64,000 nucleotides of DNA from NCBI RefSeq assembly GCF_000348725.1, contig NC_020813.1, forward strand, positions 806,001 to 870,000, in the 5' to 3' direction. This document shows, piece by piece, positions 17,119 to 25,934 of the stretch. This stretch comes from Pseudobdellovibrio exovorus JSS. Its GTDB lineage: Bacteria > Bdellovibrionota > Bdellovibrionia > Bdellovibrionales > Bdellovibrionaceae. Position 1 is the first letter of the stretch; each line of letters opens with the position of its first letter. Under the pieces are notes generated by a model. The model was not told the DNA's origin and made no database searches. It saw nothing but the letters and a program-made list of their open reading frames with translations. The position numbers and the translations under genes are program-made.

Positions 17119-17878
17119 TGTTCATTGTCATTTAGATCGTCTAGAAGGTGGAGCTGAAAAAGCTCTACAAGATGCACTGGATGCGGGTGTTCAGCGTATT
17201 ATCACTATTGGGACAGAGCCTGCAGACTTTCCCGTGGTGCTTGAGCTAGCTGAAAAATTTGCTCCACGTGTTTTCTGTACGTTGGGAGTGCACCCACATG
17301 ATGGTGTGAAGTACAGCGATGACGTGGGAGCTTTTTTACGTCAAAAAGCCACACACCCTCGTGTTGTGGGTATTGGTGAGATTGGCCTAGATTATTATTA
17401 CAACCAATCTCCGAAAGAAGAACAGCAGCATGCGTTTCGTGAGCAGTTAAAAATTGCAGCTGAGTTTGGCTTGCCAGTCGAAATCCACACGCGCGATGCT
17501 GAAGAAGACACAGTGCAAATTCTTTCTGAATTTTCGGGTACAGTGAAAGGCATTATTCACTGTTTTACAGGTACAGATTACTTGGCGCAAAATGCTTTGG
17601 ATTTGGGATTAGATATCTCGATTTCTGGAGTTGTGACTTTTAAAAATGCCGAAAGCTTAAGAAATACAGTGAAAAATATTATTCCATTAGATCGCTTGCA
17701 TGTAGAGACTGACGCGCCATTTTTAGCTCCGGTCCCTATGCGTGGAAAGTCTAATACGTCGGCATACGTTGTTCACACGGCACAGGTTGTTGCTGATCTG
17801 AAAAATGTCAGCTTGCAAACACTGAGTGAACAAACTAAAAAAAATGCCGAGAAATTATTTTTTAAATTAGTGAATTAG
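17102..17878 (+). CDS. tatD: TatD family metal-dependent hydrolase/DNase
   Basis: This 258-aa TIM-barrel metallohydrolase has DVHCHLD (residues 5-11), GEIGLDYYY (about 95), PVEIHTRDAEEDT (about 130), IIHCFTG (about 155) and the METDAPF-like VETDAPFLAP (about 205). These are the metal ligands of the TatD/YcfH group, which act as 3'-5' exonucleases in DNA repair. I chose ATG 17102, since the translation then begins directly before the HxH motif. It is the last gene of the tmk-holB-tatD operon. Confidence 0.92.
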   Translation: MQEWIDVHCHLDRLEGGAEKALQDALDAGVQRIITIGTEPADFPVVLELAEKFAPRVFCTLGVHPHDGVKYSDDVGAFLRQKATHPRVVGIGEIGLDYYYNQSPKEEQQHAFREQLKIAAEFGLPVEIHTRDAEEDTVQILSEFSGTVKGIIHCFTGTDYLAQNALDLGLDISISGVVTFKNAESLRNTVKNIIPLDRLHVETDAPFLAPVPMRGKSNTSAYVVHTAQVVADLKNVSLQTLSEQTKKNAEKLFFKLVN

Positions 17879-17906
17879 TTATTTATTCAAACAACTGGAG
17901 GAAAAG

Positions 17907-18905
17907 ATGTCTAAAGTTAAAGTAGGGATTAATGGTTTTGGTCGTATCGGTCGTATTTTATTTCGTGCTGGTTTTGAAAAACTAGATATCGTTGGAATCA
18001 ACTCTTTGGATAGCGTAGAAGGATTAGCACACTTGTTAAAGTATGACTCAACACAAGGTATCTTTGATGCTGAGGTGAGCCACGACGAAAATCACTTAAT
18101 CGTAAATGGTAAAAAAATTCCAGTTTCTAAAACGAAAGATCCGTCACAAATTCCATGGAAATCTTGGGGAGCAGATATCGTTTTAGAATGTACGGGTGCT
18201 CTTAAAGGTAAAGAAGATTACCAAAAGCACATTGCCGCGGGTGCCAGAAAAGTTCTTATCTCGGCTCCAGCAGAAGGTGTCGATCTAACTGTTGTTTATG
18301 GTATCAACCACACTCAGTATAGCTCAGAAAAACATACTTTCTTATCAAATGCCTCTTGTACAACTAACTGTTTAGCTCCACTGGTAAAAGTTTTGAATGA
18401 TTCGTTCGGAATTGAAAGTGGCACGATGCTGACAGTTCACTCGTACACAAATGACCAAAGAATCTTGGATTCATCACATAAAGACTTAAGACGCGCGCGT
18501 AGTGCGGCAGTATCTATGATTCCAACGACAACTGGCGCAGCTAAAGCTGTCGGCTTAGTATTACCTGAGCTAAAAGGTAAAATTGATGGTTTGTCTGTGC
18601 GTGTTCCAACTCCGAATGTCAGCTTAGTGGATTTCACATTCTTATCTAAAAAAGAAGCGACAGTGGATGCTGTGAATAACGCTTTAAGAGAAGCAGCGAA
18701 AACATCTTTAAAAGGTGTATTGGCAGTAGAAGAAAAAGAGCTAGTCAGTGTGGATTTCAATGGCAACCCGTATTCATCTATTGTTGATGCCAAAACAACG
18801 ATGGTTGTAAATGGTAAAACAGTTAAAGTTTTATCATGGTATGACAATGAGTGTGGTTTCTCGAATCGTATGGTGGATATGGCGATCTACATGGCGGCTC
18901 ACTAG
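17907..18905 (+). CDS. gap: Glyceraldehyde-3-phosphate dehydrogenase
   Basis: This 332-aa protein catalyses oxidation and phosphorylation of G3P to 1,3-bisphosphoglycerate. It has the Rossmann NAD motif INGFGRIGR, the catalytic Cys in SNASCTTNCLAP (about residues 148-159), RRARSAAVSMIPTTTGAAKA and the C-terminal SWYDNECGFSNRM. AGGAGG-like tGGAGGaaaag sits before the ATG. pgk and tpiA follow, forming a lower-glycolysis operon. Confidence 0.97.
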   Translation: MSKVKVGINGFGRIGRILFRAGFEKLDIVGINSLDSVEGLAHLLKYDSTQGIFDAEVSHDENHLIVNGKKIPVSKTKDPSQIPWKSWGADIVLECTGALKGKEDYQKHIAAGARKVLISAPAEGVDLTVVYGINHTQYSSEKHTFLSNASCTTNCLAPLVKVLNDSFGIESGTMLTVHSYTNDQRILDSSHKDLRRARSAAVSMIPTTTGAAKAVGLVLPELKGKIDGLSVRVPTPNVSLVDFTFLSKKEATVDAVNNALREAAKTSLKGVLAVEEKELVSVDFNGNPYSSIVDAKTTMVVNGKTVKVLSWYDNECGFSNRMVDMAIYMAAH

Positions 18906-18934
18906 TTTTTTGTTAACGTTTGAAAGGTTTCATC

Positions 18935-20155
18935 ATGTCATCAGGTTTAAAAGGTATTAAGACAGTTCGTGATTTTGAGTTAAGCGGTAAAACAGTATTT
19001 CTGCGTTTAGATCTTAACGTACCATTAGACGGACAAAGAATTACAGACGAGACTCGTATTGTAGCGAGCTTGCCGACGATCAACTACTGCCTAGAAAAAG
19101 GTGCGAAGTTGGTTATGGCGTCTCATCTAGGTCGTCCAAAATCAGCTCAAGATAGAAAGTACTCTTTAGAGCCTGTAGCGAAAAGATTAACTGAGCTTTT
19201 GAATAAAGAAGTTGTATTGATGGAAGAGCCAAGTTCAGAAGGTGTAAAACATATTCTTTACGGCAATATGAAAAACGAAGTTATTCTTTTAGAGAACTTG
19301 CGTTTCGATGTTGGTGAAACAGAGAATAGCTCTGAGCTAGCTCAACAGTGGGCTTCATATTCTGATATCTACATTAATGATGCTTTCGGAGCGAGCCATC
19401 GTGCTCATGCGAGCATTCATGCTTTACCAGAGATCATGCACAAAAAAGGAATCGGTCTTCTGATTGAAAAAGAAATTAAGATGTTAGATAGCTTGATGGA
19501 CAGTCCGAAAAAACCTTACTTGGCTGTTTTAGGTGGATCTAAGATCTCTGATAAAATCGATGTTATCGAAAAATTAATTAATATTGTGGATGGCTTTATC
19601 ATCGGTGGTGCGATGGCCTATACCTTCTTAAAGGCGCAAAACATTCCTGTTGGAAAATCTTTAGTAGAGGCTGATAAGCTGAAATACGCAAAAGAGATGA
19701 TCGCGCGTATGGAAGCTCGTAATAAGACATTACTATTACCTGTCGACCATGTGGTTTCGACGGAGTTTGCTAATGTGGCCAATAAAAAAGTCACAACAGG
19801 TGCCGCTATTAATGAAAACTACATGGGTCTTGATATTGGTCCACAGACTGTGAAAAATTTCACAGCAGCTTTAAGCCATGCGGCGACAGTTTTCTGGAAT
19901 GGTCCGATGGGTGTTTTTGAAACTGCAGGATTCAATGAAGGCACATTTGCGATTGCAAAAGCACTTGCAGAAAATAATGGAAATAAAATCGTGGGCGGTG
20001 GAGACTCGGCTGCCGCGGCGGAAGCTTCTGGTTATGCCAGCAAGATGACTCATATATCTACAGGTGGCGGTGCCAGCTTAGAGTACCTTCAAGGCGAAAA
20101 GTTACCTGGTTTAGAAATCCTAAGACCTCGTAAACAAAGTGAACAGGTGTCCTAA
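18935..20155 (+). CDS. pgk: Phosphoglycerate kinase
   Basis: This 406-aa protein has the N-domain signature FLRLDLNVPLDG, substrate residues in MASHLGRPK, ENLRFDVGE and DAFGASHRAHAS, and the nucleotide motif VGGGDSAAAAE near the C-terminus. It transfers phosphate from 1,3-BPG to ADP. I chose ATG 18935, 7 nt after GAAAGG; an in-frame TTG at 18920 lies upstream. It ends with TAATG, overlapping the tpiA start by one base. Confidence 0.97.
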   Translation: MSSGLKGIKTVRDFELSGKTVFLRLDLNVPLDGQRITDETRIVASLPTINYCLEKGAKLVMASHLGRPKSAQDRKYSLEPVAKRLTELLNKEVVLMEEPSSEGVKHILYGNMKNEVILLENLRFDVGETENSSELAQQWASYSDIYINDAFGASHRAHASIHALPEIMHKKGIGLLIEKEIKMLDSLMDSPKKPYLAVLGGSKISDKIDVIEKLINIVDGFIIGGAMAYTFLKAQNIPVGKSLVEADKLKYAKEMIARMEARNKTLLLPVDHVVSTEFANVANKKVTTGAAINENYMGLDIGPQTVKNFTAALSHAATVFWNGPMGVFETAGFNEGTFAIAKALAENNGNKIVGGGDSAAAAEASGYASKMTHISTGGGASLEYLQGEKLPGLEILRPRKQSEQVS

Positions 20156-20901
20156 TGGCTAAAAAGATTTTTGCGGCGAATTGGAAGCTCAATAAAACCC
20201 CAGAAGAGGCCCGTGAGTTCGTCATTAACTTGAAGAATGAAACTTTTAAAATCGAAGGCTTTTTTGATAAGTGCGAAGTGATTTTATTCCCTTCTGCATT
20301 TTCGTTGGAAGCTGTTTCGACTTTATGTGCAGGTACAGCCATAGGCTTCGGTCCGCAAAATATCTACTCACAAAACTCGGGCGCTTTTACTGGTGAAAAT
20401 TCAGCTGAGGTTGCGAAGTCTTTACGTTCAGAGTTTATTTTAATAGGTCATAGCGAACGCCGTGAAATTTTTAAAGAGGCAGATGCAGACTTAAATAAAA
20501 AACACTTACTGACACAACAGTTAGGTCTAACTTCGGTTTTCTGTATCGGTGAAAATCTAGAACAACGTGAAGCTGGCAAAACTCTTGAGGTTTGCTTAGC
20601 CCAATTAGAAAAAGGTCTTCAGGGAGCTAATAAATCGGAAAGACTTATTGTGGCCTATGAGCCTGTATGGGCCATTGGAACAGGAAAAGTCGCGACAGTT
20701 GAACAGGTCGCTGAAGTTCACCAAAAGCTACATGATGAGTTAGTATCTAAAGGATACGCCAGTGTTCAACTTCTTTATGGTGGAAGTGTAAAACCAGATA
20801 ATGCTGCCGAATTATTAAAAATCAATTACGTTGATGGATTTTTAATAGGTGGAGCCGCTCTTAAAGTAGAATCATTTTTACAAATTTGTAATAAAGCCTA
20901 A
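20155..20901 (+). CDS. tpiA: Triosephosphate isomerase
   Basis: This 248-aa TIM barrel has the N-terminal AANWKLNKT (catalytic Lys), GHSERREIF (catalytic His region, about residue 95), YEPVWAIGTGKVAT (catalytic Glu and loop 6, about 165) and LYGGSVKPDN with GGAAL at the phosphate-binding end. It is coupled to pgk through TAATG and completes the gap-pgk-tpiA set. Confidence 0.97.
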   Translation: MAKKIFAANWKLNKTPEEAREFVINLKNETFKIEGFFDKCEVILFPSAFSLEAVSTLCAGTAIGFGPQNIYSQNSGAFTGENSAEVAKSLRSEFILIGHSERREIFKEADADLNKKHLLTQQLGLTSVFCIGENLEQREAGKTLEVCLAQLEKGLQGANKSERLIVAYEPVWAIGTGKVATVEQVAEVHQKLHDELVSKGYASVQLLYGGSVKPDNAAELLKINYVDGFLIGGAALKVESFLQICNKA

Positions 20902-20924
20902 TAAGAGGCTAATAGGGGTGATTT

Positions 20925-22127
20925 ATGAAAGTGACCTTTGACGATATCAAAGCGGCACAGAGTACAATTCAAGACTTGATACTCAAAACTCCCTGCGAGA
21001 TTTCCAGTTCCTGCTCTAAATTAGTCGGATCTGATATCTATCTTAAGTTAGAAAACAATCAACGTACGGGCAGTTTTAAAATGCGTGGAGCCGCAAATAA
21101 GATCGCATCGCTATCTGCACAAGAAAAAGCGAAAGGTGTGGTGGCTTGCTCTGCCGGAAACCACGCGCAAGGGGTCGCCTTAAGCGCGAGCTTAAGTCAT
21201 GTTAAGTCAGTGATTGTGATGCCCGAAACAGCTCCGTTAACCAAAGTTCAGGCTACGCAAAACTATGGCGCTGAAGTTATCCTGCATGGGCAATCTTTTG
21301 ATGAAGCCAAAGAATATGCATTCCAGTTAGCAGATCAGAAGTCTTATGTTTTTGTTCATCCGTATGAAGACGAAAAGGTGATTGCAGGACAGGGAACTAT
21401 CGGACTTGAAATCGCAGAACAAGTGGCTGATCTAGATACAATCATTGCACCTATTGGTGGCGGTGGGTTGATCAGTGGTGCGGCGATTGCGTTAAAAGAA
21501 TTAAACCCAAAAATTAGAGTTATTGGCGTTCAGGCCTCTGCCGTGGATACGATGTATCAGCTTTATAAAACACGGGACTTCAAGGCACCAACACACACGG
21601 GTACTATTGCCGATGGTATTGCGATCAAAGTGCCAAGCCGTGTGATGTATGAAAAATTTATCTCTCGTTATGTCGATGATGTGGTGACTGTGGCTGATGG
21701 TGATGTGGCGGAAGCCATTGTTTTCTTGCTTGAGCGTGCCAAGAGTGTGGCAGAAGGAGCCGGTGCGGCCTCTTTAGCTGGTGTCTTGACTGGTAAGATA
21801 AAACTGGGAAAACGTAACTGCGTTTTAGTCAGTGGCGGTAATATTGACCTCAATATGGTTTCACAAGTGATTCAACGAGGACAAATCCAACGCGGACGTC
21901 TGAGTGAAATGTCGGTGATTGTTCCTGACGTTCCGGGCAGTTTAAGTCAGCTCACTAAAATTTTAGCTTTGCACAAAGCGAATATTTTAGAAGTGCATCA
22001 TGATCGTGTAAAAAACAGTTTGGCTTTAAAAGAGACGAAAATCGACTTTGTCATTGAAACGACCAGCCACGAACACATTCAAAAAATACGTGAAGCTTTA
22101 AGCCAGTGGGGAGCGAAGGTTCAATAG
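20925..22127 (+). CDS. ilvA: Threonine ammonia-lyase (threonine dehydratase)
   Basis: This 400-aa PLP enzyme deaminates threonine to 2-oxobutyrate. It has the PLP-Lys motif RTGSFKMRGA (about residue 48), SAGNHAQGVA, and the phosphate-binding loop PIGGGGLISG (about 175). A C-terminal ACT-like domain (about 330-400, starting near MSVIVPDVPGS) fits the short single-ACT form, intermediate between TdcB and full-length IlvA. Its role may be isoleucine synthesis or amino-acid catabolism. With prey-derived amino acids available, catabolism is plausible but not shown. It is convergent with the hydantoinase-B-like gene. Confidence 0.87.
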   Translation: MKVTFDDIKAAQSTIQDLILKTPCEISSSCSKLVGSDIYLKLENNQRTGSFKMRGAANKIASLSAQEKAKGVVACSAGNHAQGVALSASLSHVKSVIVMPETAPLTKVQATQNYGAEVILHGQSFDEAKEYAFQLADQKSYVFVHPYEDEKVIAGQGTIGLEIAEQVADLDTIIAPIGGGGLISGAAIALKELNPKIRVIGVQASAVDTMYQLYKTRDFKAPTHTGTIADGIAIKVPSRVMYEKFISRYVDDVVTVADGDVAEAIVFLLERAKSVAEGAGAASLAGVLTGKIKLGKRNCVLVSGGNIDLNMVSQVIQRGQIQRGRLSEMSVIVPDVPGSLSQLTKILALHKANILEVHHDRVKNSLALKETKIDFVIETTSHEHIQKIREALSQWGAKVQ

Positions 22128-22135
22128 ATAATTGA

Positions 22136-22159
22136 GGAAGTGTACCTAAGTATACTTCC
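22136..22159. terminator. Hairpin between convergent genes
   Basis: GGAAGTGTA (22136-22144) pairs with TATACTTCC (22151-22159) as a 9-bp stem with one G-U pair and a 6-nt loop. It lies 9 nt after the ilvA stop and overlaps the last codons of the opposite gene (stop at 22146). The downstream T-runs are weak. It is likely a shared, bidirectional transcription end. Confidence 0.45.
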
Positions 22160-23393
22160 AAAGTATTTCTATTTGATCACCTTTTTTTAGCTCGTATTGT
22201 CCTCGTCCTAAAGAAACATTGTTGAGCTTTAAATCGTTCGAAGTGCCATCAGCTTTGTAATTATTTTTAATCGTTAAAGAAACTTTGTCGTCGCTGTTTA
22301 TATCAAAACAAACCTGATTCAAGTTGTCCGTTCGTTTCATCTTCTTTAAATCGATCACTTTGTTGTTAATAAGATCTTCGAACTGCTCTAACTGAATTTT
22401 GTCTGAGCCCACAAAGTTATTTGAATGGTAATGATCTGAATATAAAGAAAAATATAAAAAGTTAGTTAATTCAAAATTTTGCTTAGATTTTCTGGCGTGC
22501 GAGTTTAATTGAATTAAATTGTATTCACACAATTGTGAGCAGATGGTCTGCAGTTCAAAGTTGTGTTCTCCGGTAGGGTGTGATCTTGATACGATCGATT
22601 TCGGAGGCAAGATGATTTTAATTTTATCTAAAATGGACTGAGTAAAAAACTCGTTAACGGCATAGAAATCAATAATCTTCTTAATCAGGACACTTTCGAT
22701 AACATGAGATGATGTGTAGATATCAGGGCAGATATTGGTATTAGTAAAATCCAAAGTGATCATTTTTAAGTTCTGTTTTTCTTCGGCAGAAAAACGTAGG
22801 CGGATGCATGAGCCAGAAGATAATTTATACTGAGCATCTGTGCTGCCTTGAGCTTTATTGTTGAACTGGGTATCAAAAATGCCTTGAGTGGCTTTTAGCC
22901 ATTGCTGCTGTTGCTTTGGATCGCCAATGGTTTTTAATAGCGATGTCGATTTAAGTACAGTGTCGACTTTATACTTTTGGTATTCTAAAAAAGATTCAAA
23001 CTCAGCAGAGTATGGACGGGAACCAATAAGGGCTTGCCACACGAATTCATTTTTTACACCTTGATCAAATATCGGCGTCGGCGGAATTTTGAAATCGACA
23101 TTGAAGTTGTTTTCGTCCCAAATCAGAAACAAGTTAGGACTCAGGCACGATATGAAAATCAATTTACTCAGTTGATAGCCGCCATTTTCGGGGTCATTTA
23201 AAAGGAAAAAGTCCTGAGGCTTTGGGTTTAAATATTTTTTAACAATTTGAAAGGCGACAAGACGTGTCGTGGTCAATACCTCAAAGTTCTGATCTTTCGA
23301 GTAAAGCAAACTGCCCTCAGCATTAACTAAAGAGCAGGATTTGTATTTTCCAAGTAATGTTTTAATGCAATGTTTGTAGGTCAGAAAGTTCAT
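22146..23393 (-). CDS. Degenerate hydantoinase B/oxoprolinase-like protein
   Basis: This 415-aa protein has the HyuB landmarks in eroded form. The N-terminal region (about residues 20-36) reads SCSLVNAEGSLLYSKD, as in HyuB's 'S..l.D..G.l.a'. The central block is DFFLLNDPENGGYQLSKLIF (about 61-80), as in HyuB's 'GD.f..NDP..GG.HL.D'. The C-terminal YELKKGDQIEILWKYT stops where HyuB has its 'GD.l.i.TPGGGGYG' ending. Normal HyuB is longer (over 500 aa), and the His/Asp of the HL.D motif are replaced. It follows the HyuA-like gene by 11 bp. A non-enzymatic or novel function is my inference. Confidence 0.55.
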   Translation of the reverse strand: MNFLTYKHCIKTLLGKYKSCSLVNAEGSLLYSKDQNFEVLTTTRLVAFQIVKKYLNPKPQDFFLLNDPENGGYQLSKLIFISCLSPNLFLIWDENNFNVDFKIPPTPIFDQGVKNEFVWQALIGSRPYSAEFESFLEYQKYKVDTVLKSTSLLKTIGDPKQQQQWLKATQGIFDTQFNNKAQGSTDAQYKLSSGSCIRLRFSAEEKQNLKMITLDFTNTNICPDIYTSSHVIESVLIKKIIDFYAVNEFFTQSILDKIKIILPPKSIVSRSHPTGEHNFELQTICSQLCEYNLIQLNSHARKSKQNFELTNFLYFSLYSDHYHSNNFVGSDKIQLEQFEDLINNKVIDLKKMKRTDNLNQVCFDINSDDKVSLTIKNNYKADGTSNDLKLNNVSLGRGQYELKKGDQIEILWKYT

Positions 23394-23404
23394 AATAATC
23401 CGTT

Positions 23405-24718
23405 TTACACAGCTAACGCTGCCTTAATAATTTCCTTCGGCCATGAAAAGTCTTGGACACGAGTGCCAGTTGTGTCGGGTCCGAAGACATCGACAAGGGG
23501 ACCGAAAAGTAGAGGCTTTTCTTTTTCTGAATGAAATAGAATTTCGTGGGCCATGTTATCAATTAAATTTTGCTTCAACTCGTTCAGTTTCAGGGATAGA
23601 TGAGGATTCTTTTGTCCTTTTTCTAGAACTGAAAGCAAGTTTTGAATTTTAGCTTTCAGTGTATCCTGAGAAATTTGGGAAAAGAGGTTTGAAGCAAGGT
23701 CATTCTTTTGTAAATCTGCATGAAATAGATCCAACATAAGAGGTTTGATCGCTCGCCCAGCAACAACAGGCCCCGGTTCGAACTGAATTGCATGTGGCTC
23801 TGTATCCATAATCGAGAGGTGATTTAACTTTAATTCCGTAAAGGGATGAACACCTAAATCAATATGCTCGCGATGCTTGATCTGCACAGATCCCCATGGG
23901 CTGTTCCAAATATCACTTTGGTAGGAGTTAATAAATTTTAAAGACTCAATATCGAAGTAGGCGCCGAAGCTATGTTTATGACTGCTCACAAAAAATGAAA
24001 GAAAGTCGCTAGCACTGCCAAAGAGCTCACAGTTTTCAAAATTTGTTTGGAATTTATTCTGACAGAAGAAAGAGATCTGCGCTTGCGCTGAAAGATTCTC
24101 TTTAACCTCGTCAATAATTTCCTCTTTTGTGCCTTCACTTCCTGCATTCAGGAGTGTCTTACGTAAGACGCTTTGATTTTCAGGGGAAGGACAGTGAAAT
24201 ATTTTAAGTTCAGCTTTTTGGAAGAAATCAGTGATAAGTTTTTGCTTTTCATCCGAGATGCGATTGGCAGGCAAAGCAATTACGACTTTATTCAGCTCAG
24301 GATTAACTTTTTTTACGCGGCTGAGTTCTTCAGTCAGATAAGCTTCCGTTACTTTTTGTGGATCTATCGGAATAATTAACTGAGTAGCCGCTAGTGAAAG
24401 CGCTTTACTGTCTGTTAATGTGTAAGAGTTTTCAAAGTCCTTCAAGATGACTTGCGAGATACTACCGCCCAGACGAAATTGTCGTAGACGATCAAAATAT
24501 TTAGTGACGATAAAAACAGGAAGTTCCGGATCGTCTTCACCTGTGCTGGTTTTGATATGCTGTTTCACTTGTCCTAAAAGAGACTTTAAAGAAACTTGGG
24601 GTAGAAAAATTGATTTTTCAAATAAGGCTGTAGGCGTTTTTGACTGTGAAATATCAAACAAGCCAATTGTGGCATAAGATTCGCCTAGATACAGAGCAAC
24701 TGCTAGTTTCGACATCAT
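23405..24718 (-). CDS. Degenerate hydantoinase A/oxoprolinase-like protein
   Basis: This 437-aa protein matches HyuA in order but not in motifs. It has an N-terminal strand ALYLGESYATIGLFD where HyuA has a GGTFTD phosphate loop, VFIVTKYFDRLRQF where HyuA has 'VTT.GFRD.L', and a PENQS segment for 'PE.RE'. YFDIESLKFIN replaces 'DMGGTSTDV', and FEPGPVVAGRAIKPLMLD replaces 'DPGPACYGRGG.PTVTDA'. The glycine-rich ATPase loops are therefore gone, and the protein is about 250 residues short. Start is ATG 24718 or 24715. It is paired with the HyuB-like gene downstream; both are divergent from hisC. Confidence 0.55.
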   Translation of the reverse strand: MMSKLAVALYLGESYATIGLFDISQSKTPTALFEKSIFLPQVSLKSLLGQVKQHIKTSTGEDDPELPVFIVTKYFDRLRQFRLGGSISQVILKDFENSYTLTDSKALSLAATQLIIPIDPQKVTEAYLTEELSRVKKVNPELNKVVIALPANRISDEKQKLITDFFQKAELKIFHCPSPENQSVLRKTLLNAGSEGTKEEIIDEVKENLSAQAQISFFCQNKFQTNFENCELFGSASDFLSFFVSSHKHSFGAYFDIESLKFINSYQSDIWNSPWGSVQIKHREHIDLGVHPFTELKLNHLSIMDTEPHAIQFEPGPVVAGRAIKPLMLDLFHADLQKNDLASNLFSQISQDTLKAKIQNLLSVLEKGQKNPHLSLKLNELKQNLIDNMAHEILFHSEKEKPLLFGPLVDVFGPDTTGTRVQDFSWPKEIIKAALAV

Positions 24719-24786
24719 TTTTAATTAACTCACGCTTTCTTTTATTGTAATCGGTATGTTATGAACTCAGATAAAGAGGGTCAACT

Positions 24787-25911
24787 ATGAAAGTATCGGC
24801 ACAGATATTAAACCTAATTCCGTATAAACCAGGAAAACCTATTTCTGAAACACAGCGGGAATTTGGTCTGACTGAAATCGTAAAATTGGCTAGTAATGAG
24901 AATCCTTTAGGGCCTAGTCCTAAGGCGGTTGAAGCTGTGCAAAAATATCTTTCTCAGCAGCACCGCTACCCAGATCCAGTGGGTTACGAGCTGGTAAAAA
25001 AAATCTCAGAAAAATGGGATGTTCCGGCCTCTCAGATCGCTTTGGGTAATGGCTCTAATGAAATCATCGACTTACTCATTCGTATTTTTTGTGAACCATC
25101 TACAGATTCGATTTTAACTTCAGAGGCGGCTTTTGTTGCTTATCAAGTCTGTGCTCAAGCGGCGCGTGTTAAAGTTAGAACAGTACCACTTCGCGAAGAT
25201 TTAACGATTGATTTGAAGGCCATAGCGGATCACTTTTTTAGAAATCCCACAGCTAATATTCATTTGATCTTCATTCCTAACCCGAATAATCCAACAGGCA
25301 CAGTAGTTGGTGGAGCTGAATTAGAAGAGTTCCTTGTGCGCTTGGGAAACCGCGACGATGTTCTATTGGTTTTTGATGAGGCCTATACTGAATATGTGCG
25401 CGATCCTAAGTTCAAAGCGGCTTCCAGCTTCTACAAAAAATACTCGAATGTTTTGGTCTTAAAAACTTTTTCAAAAGTCTATGGTATGGCCGGTTTACGT
25501 TTAGGAGCCTTGGTCGCTCCAGAGTACGTATTAGAGTATTACAATCGTGTCCGTAATCCATTTAATGTGAATGATTTAGCACAAGTTGCGGGGATTGCCG
25601 TTTTAGATGATGAAGATTACGTCAAAGCTTCGCAAAAAGCGGTGTGGGATGGGCTTGAGTATTTTTATAAAGAACTCAGTCGTCTTAATTTGAAGTACTA
25701 TCCATCAGAAGCCAATTTTGTCTTATTTGATACTCAGCGTGATGTCGAGCAAGTGAACCTCAATTTGCTTAAAAAAGGTGTGATTTTACGTCCTGTCCAA
25801 AATTATGGCTTCAAGACATTAATGCGTATGACAGTCGGTAATATGGACGAGAATAAAAAAGCGATTGCTGCTATAGAAAAAATGCTGACTGAGGTTTCTG
25901 AAATCGGTTAG
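24787..25911 (+). CDS. hisC: Histidinol-phosphate/aromatic aminotransferase (HisC family)
   Basis: This 374-aa fold-type I PLP aminotransferase has LASNENPLGPSPKA (N-terminus), YPDP, NPNNPTGTVV (about residue 170), DEAYTEYV (about 197) and the PLP-Lys motif KTFSKVYGMAGLRLG (about 225). AGAGGG is 6 nt before ATG 24787. No other histidine genes are nearby; the neighbours are cmk and rpsA. It may therefore act on phenylpyruvate, prephenate or another keto acid rather than in histidine synthesis. Confidence 0.85.
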   Translation: MKVSAQILNLIPYKPGKPISETQREFGLTEIVKLASNENPLGPSPKAVEAVQKYLSQQHRYPDPVGYELVKKISEKWDVPASQIALGNGSNEIIDLLIRIFCEPSTDSILTSEAAFVAYQVCAQAARVKVRTVPLREDLTIDLKAIADHFFRNPTANIHLIFIPNPNNPTGTVVGGAELEEFLVRLGNRDDVLLVFDEAYTEYVRDPKFKAASSFYKKYSNVLVLKTFSKVYGMAGLRLGALVAPEYVLEYYNRVRNPFNVNDLAQVAGIAVLDDEDYVKASQKAVWDGLEYFYKELSRLNLKYYPSEANFVLFDTQRDVEQVNLNLLKKGVILRPVQNYGFKTLMRMTVGNMDENKKAIAAIEKMLTEVSEIG

Positions 25912-25934
25912 GCTCAGCTTTTCAAGGATTTATT

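Noticed and set aside
18437-18847. A 136-aa open frame on the minus strand inside gap
   Set aside because: It is a mirror of the strongly biased GAPDH coding sequence, has no SD and no recognisable motif; gap itself is certain.
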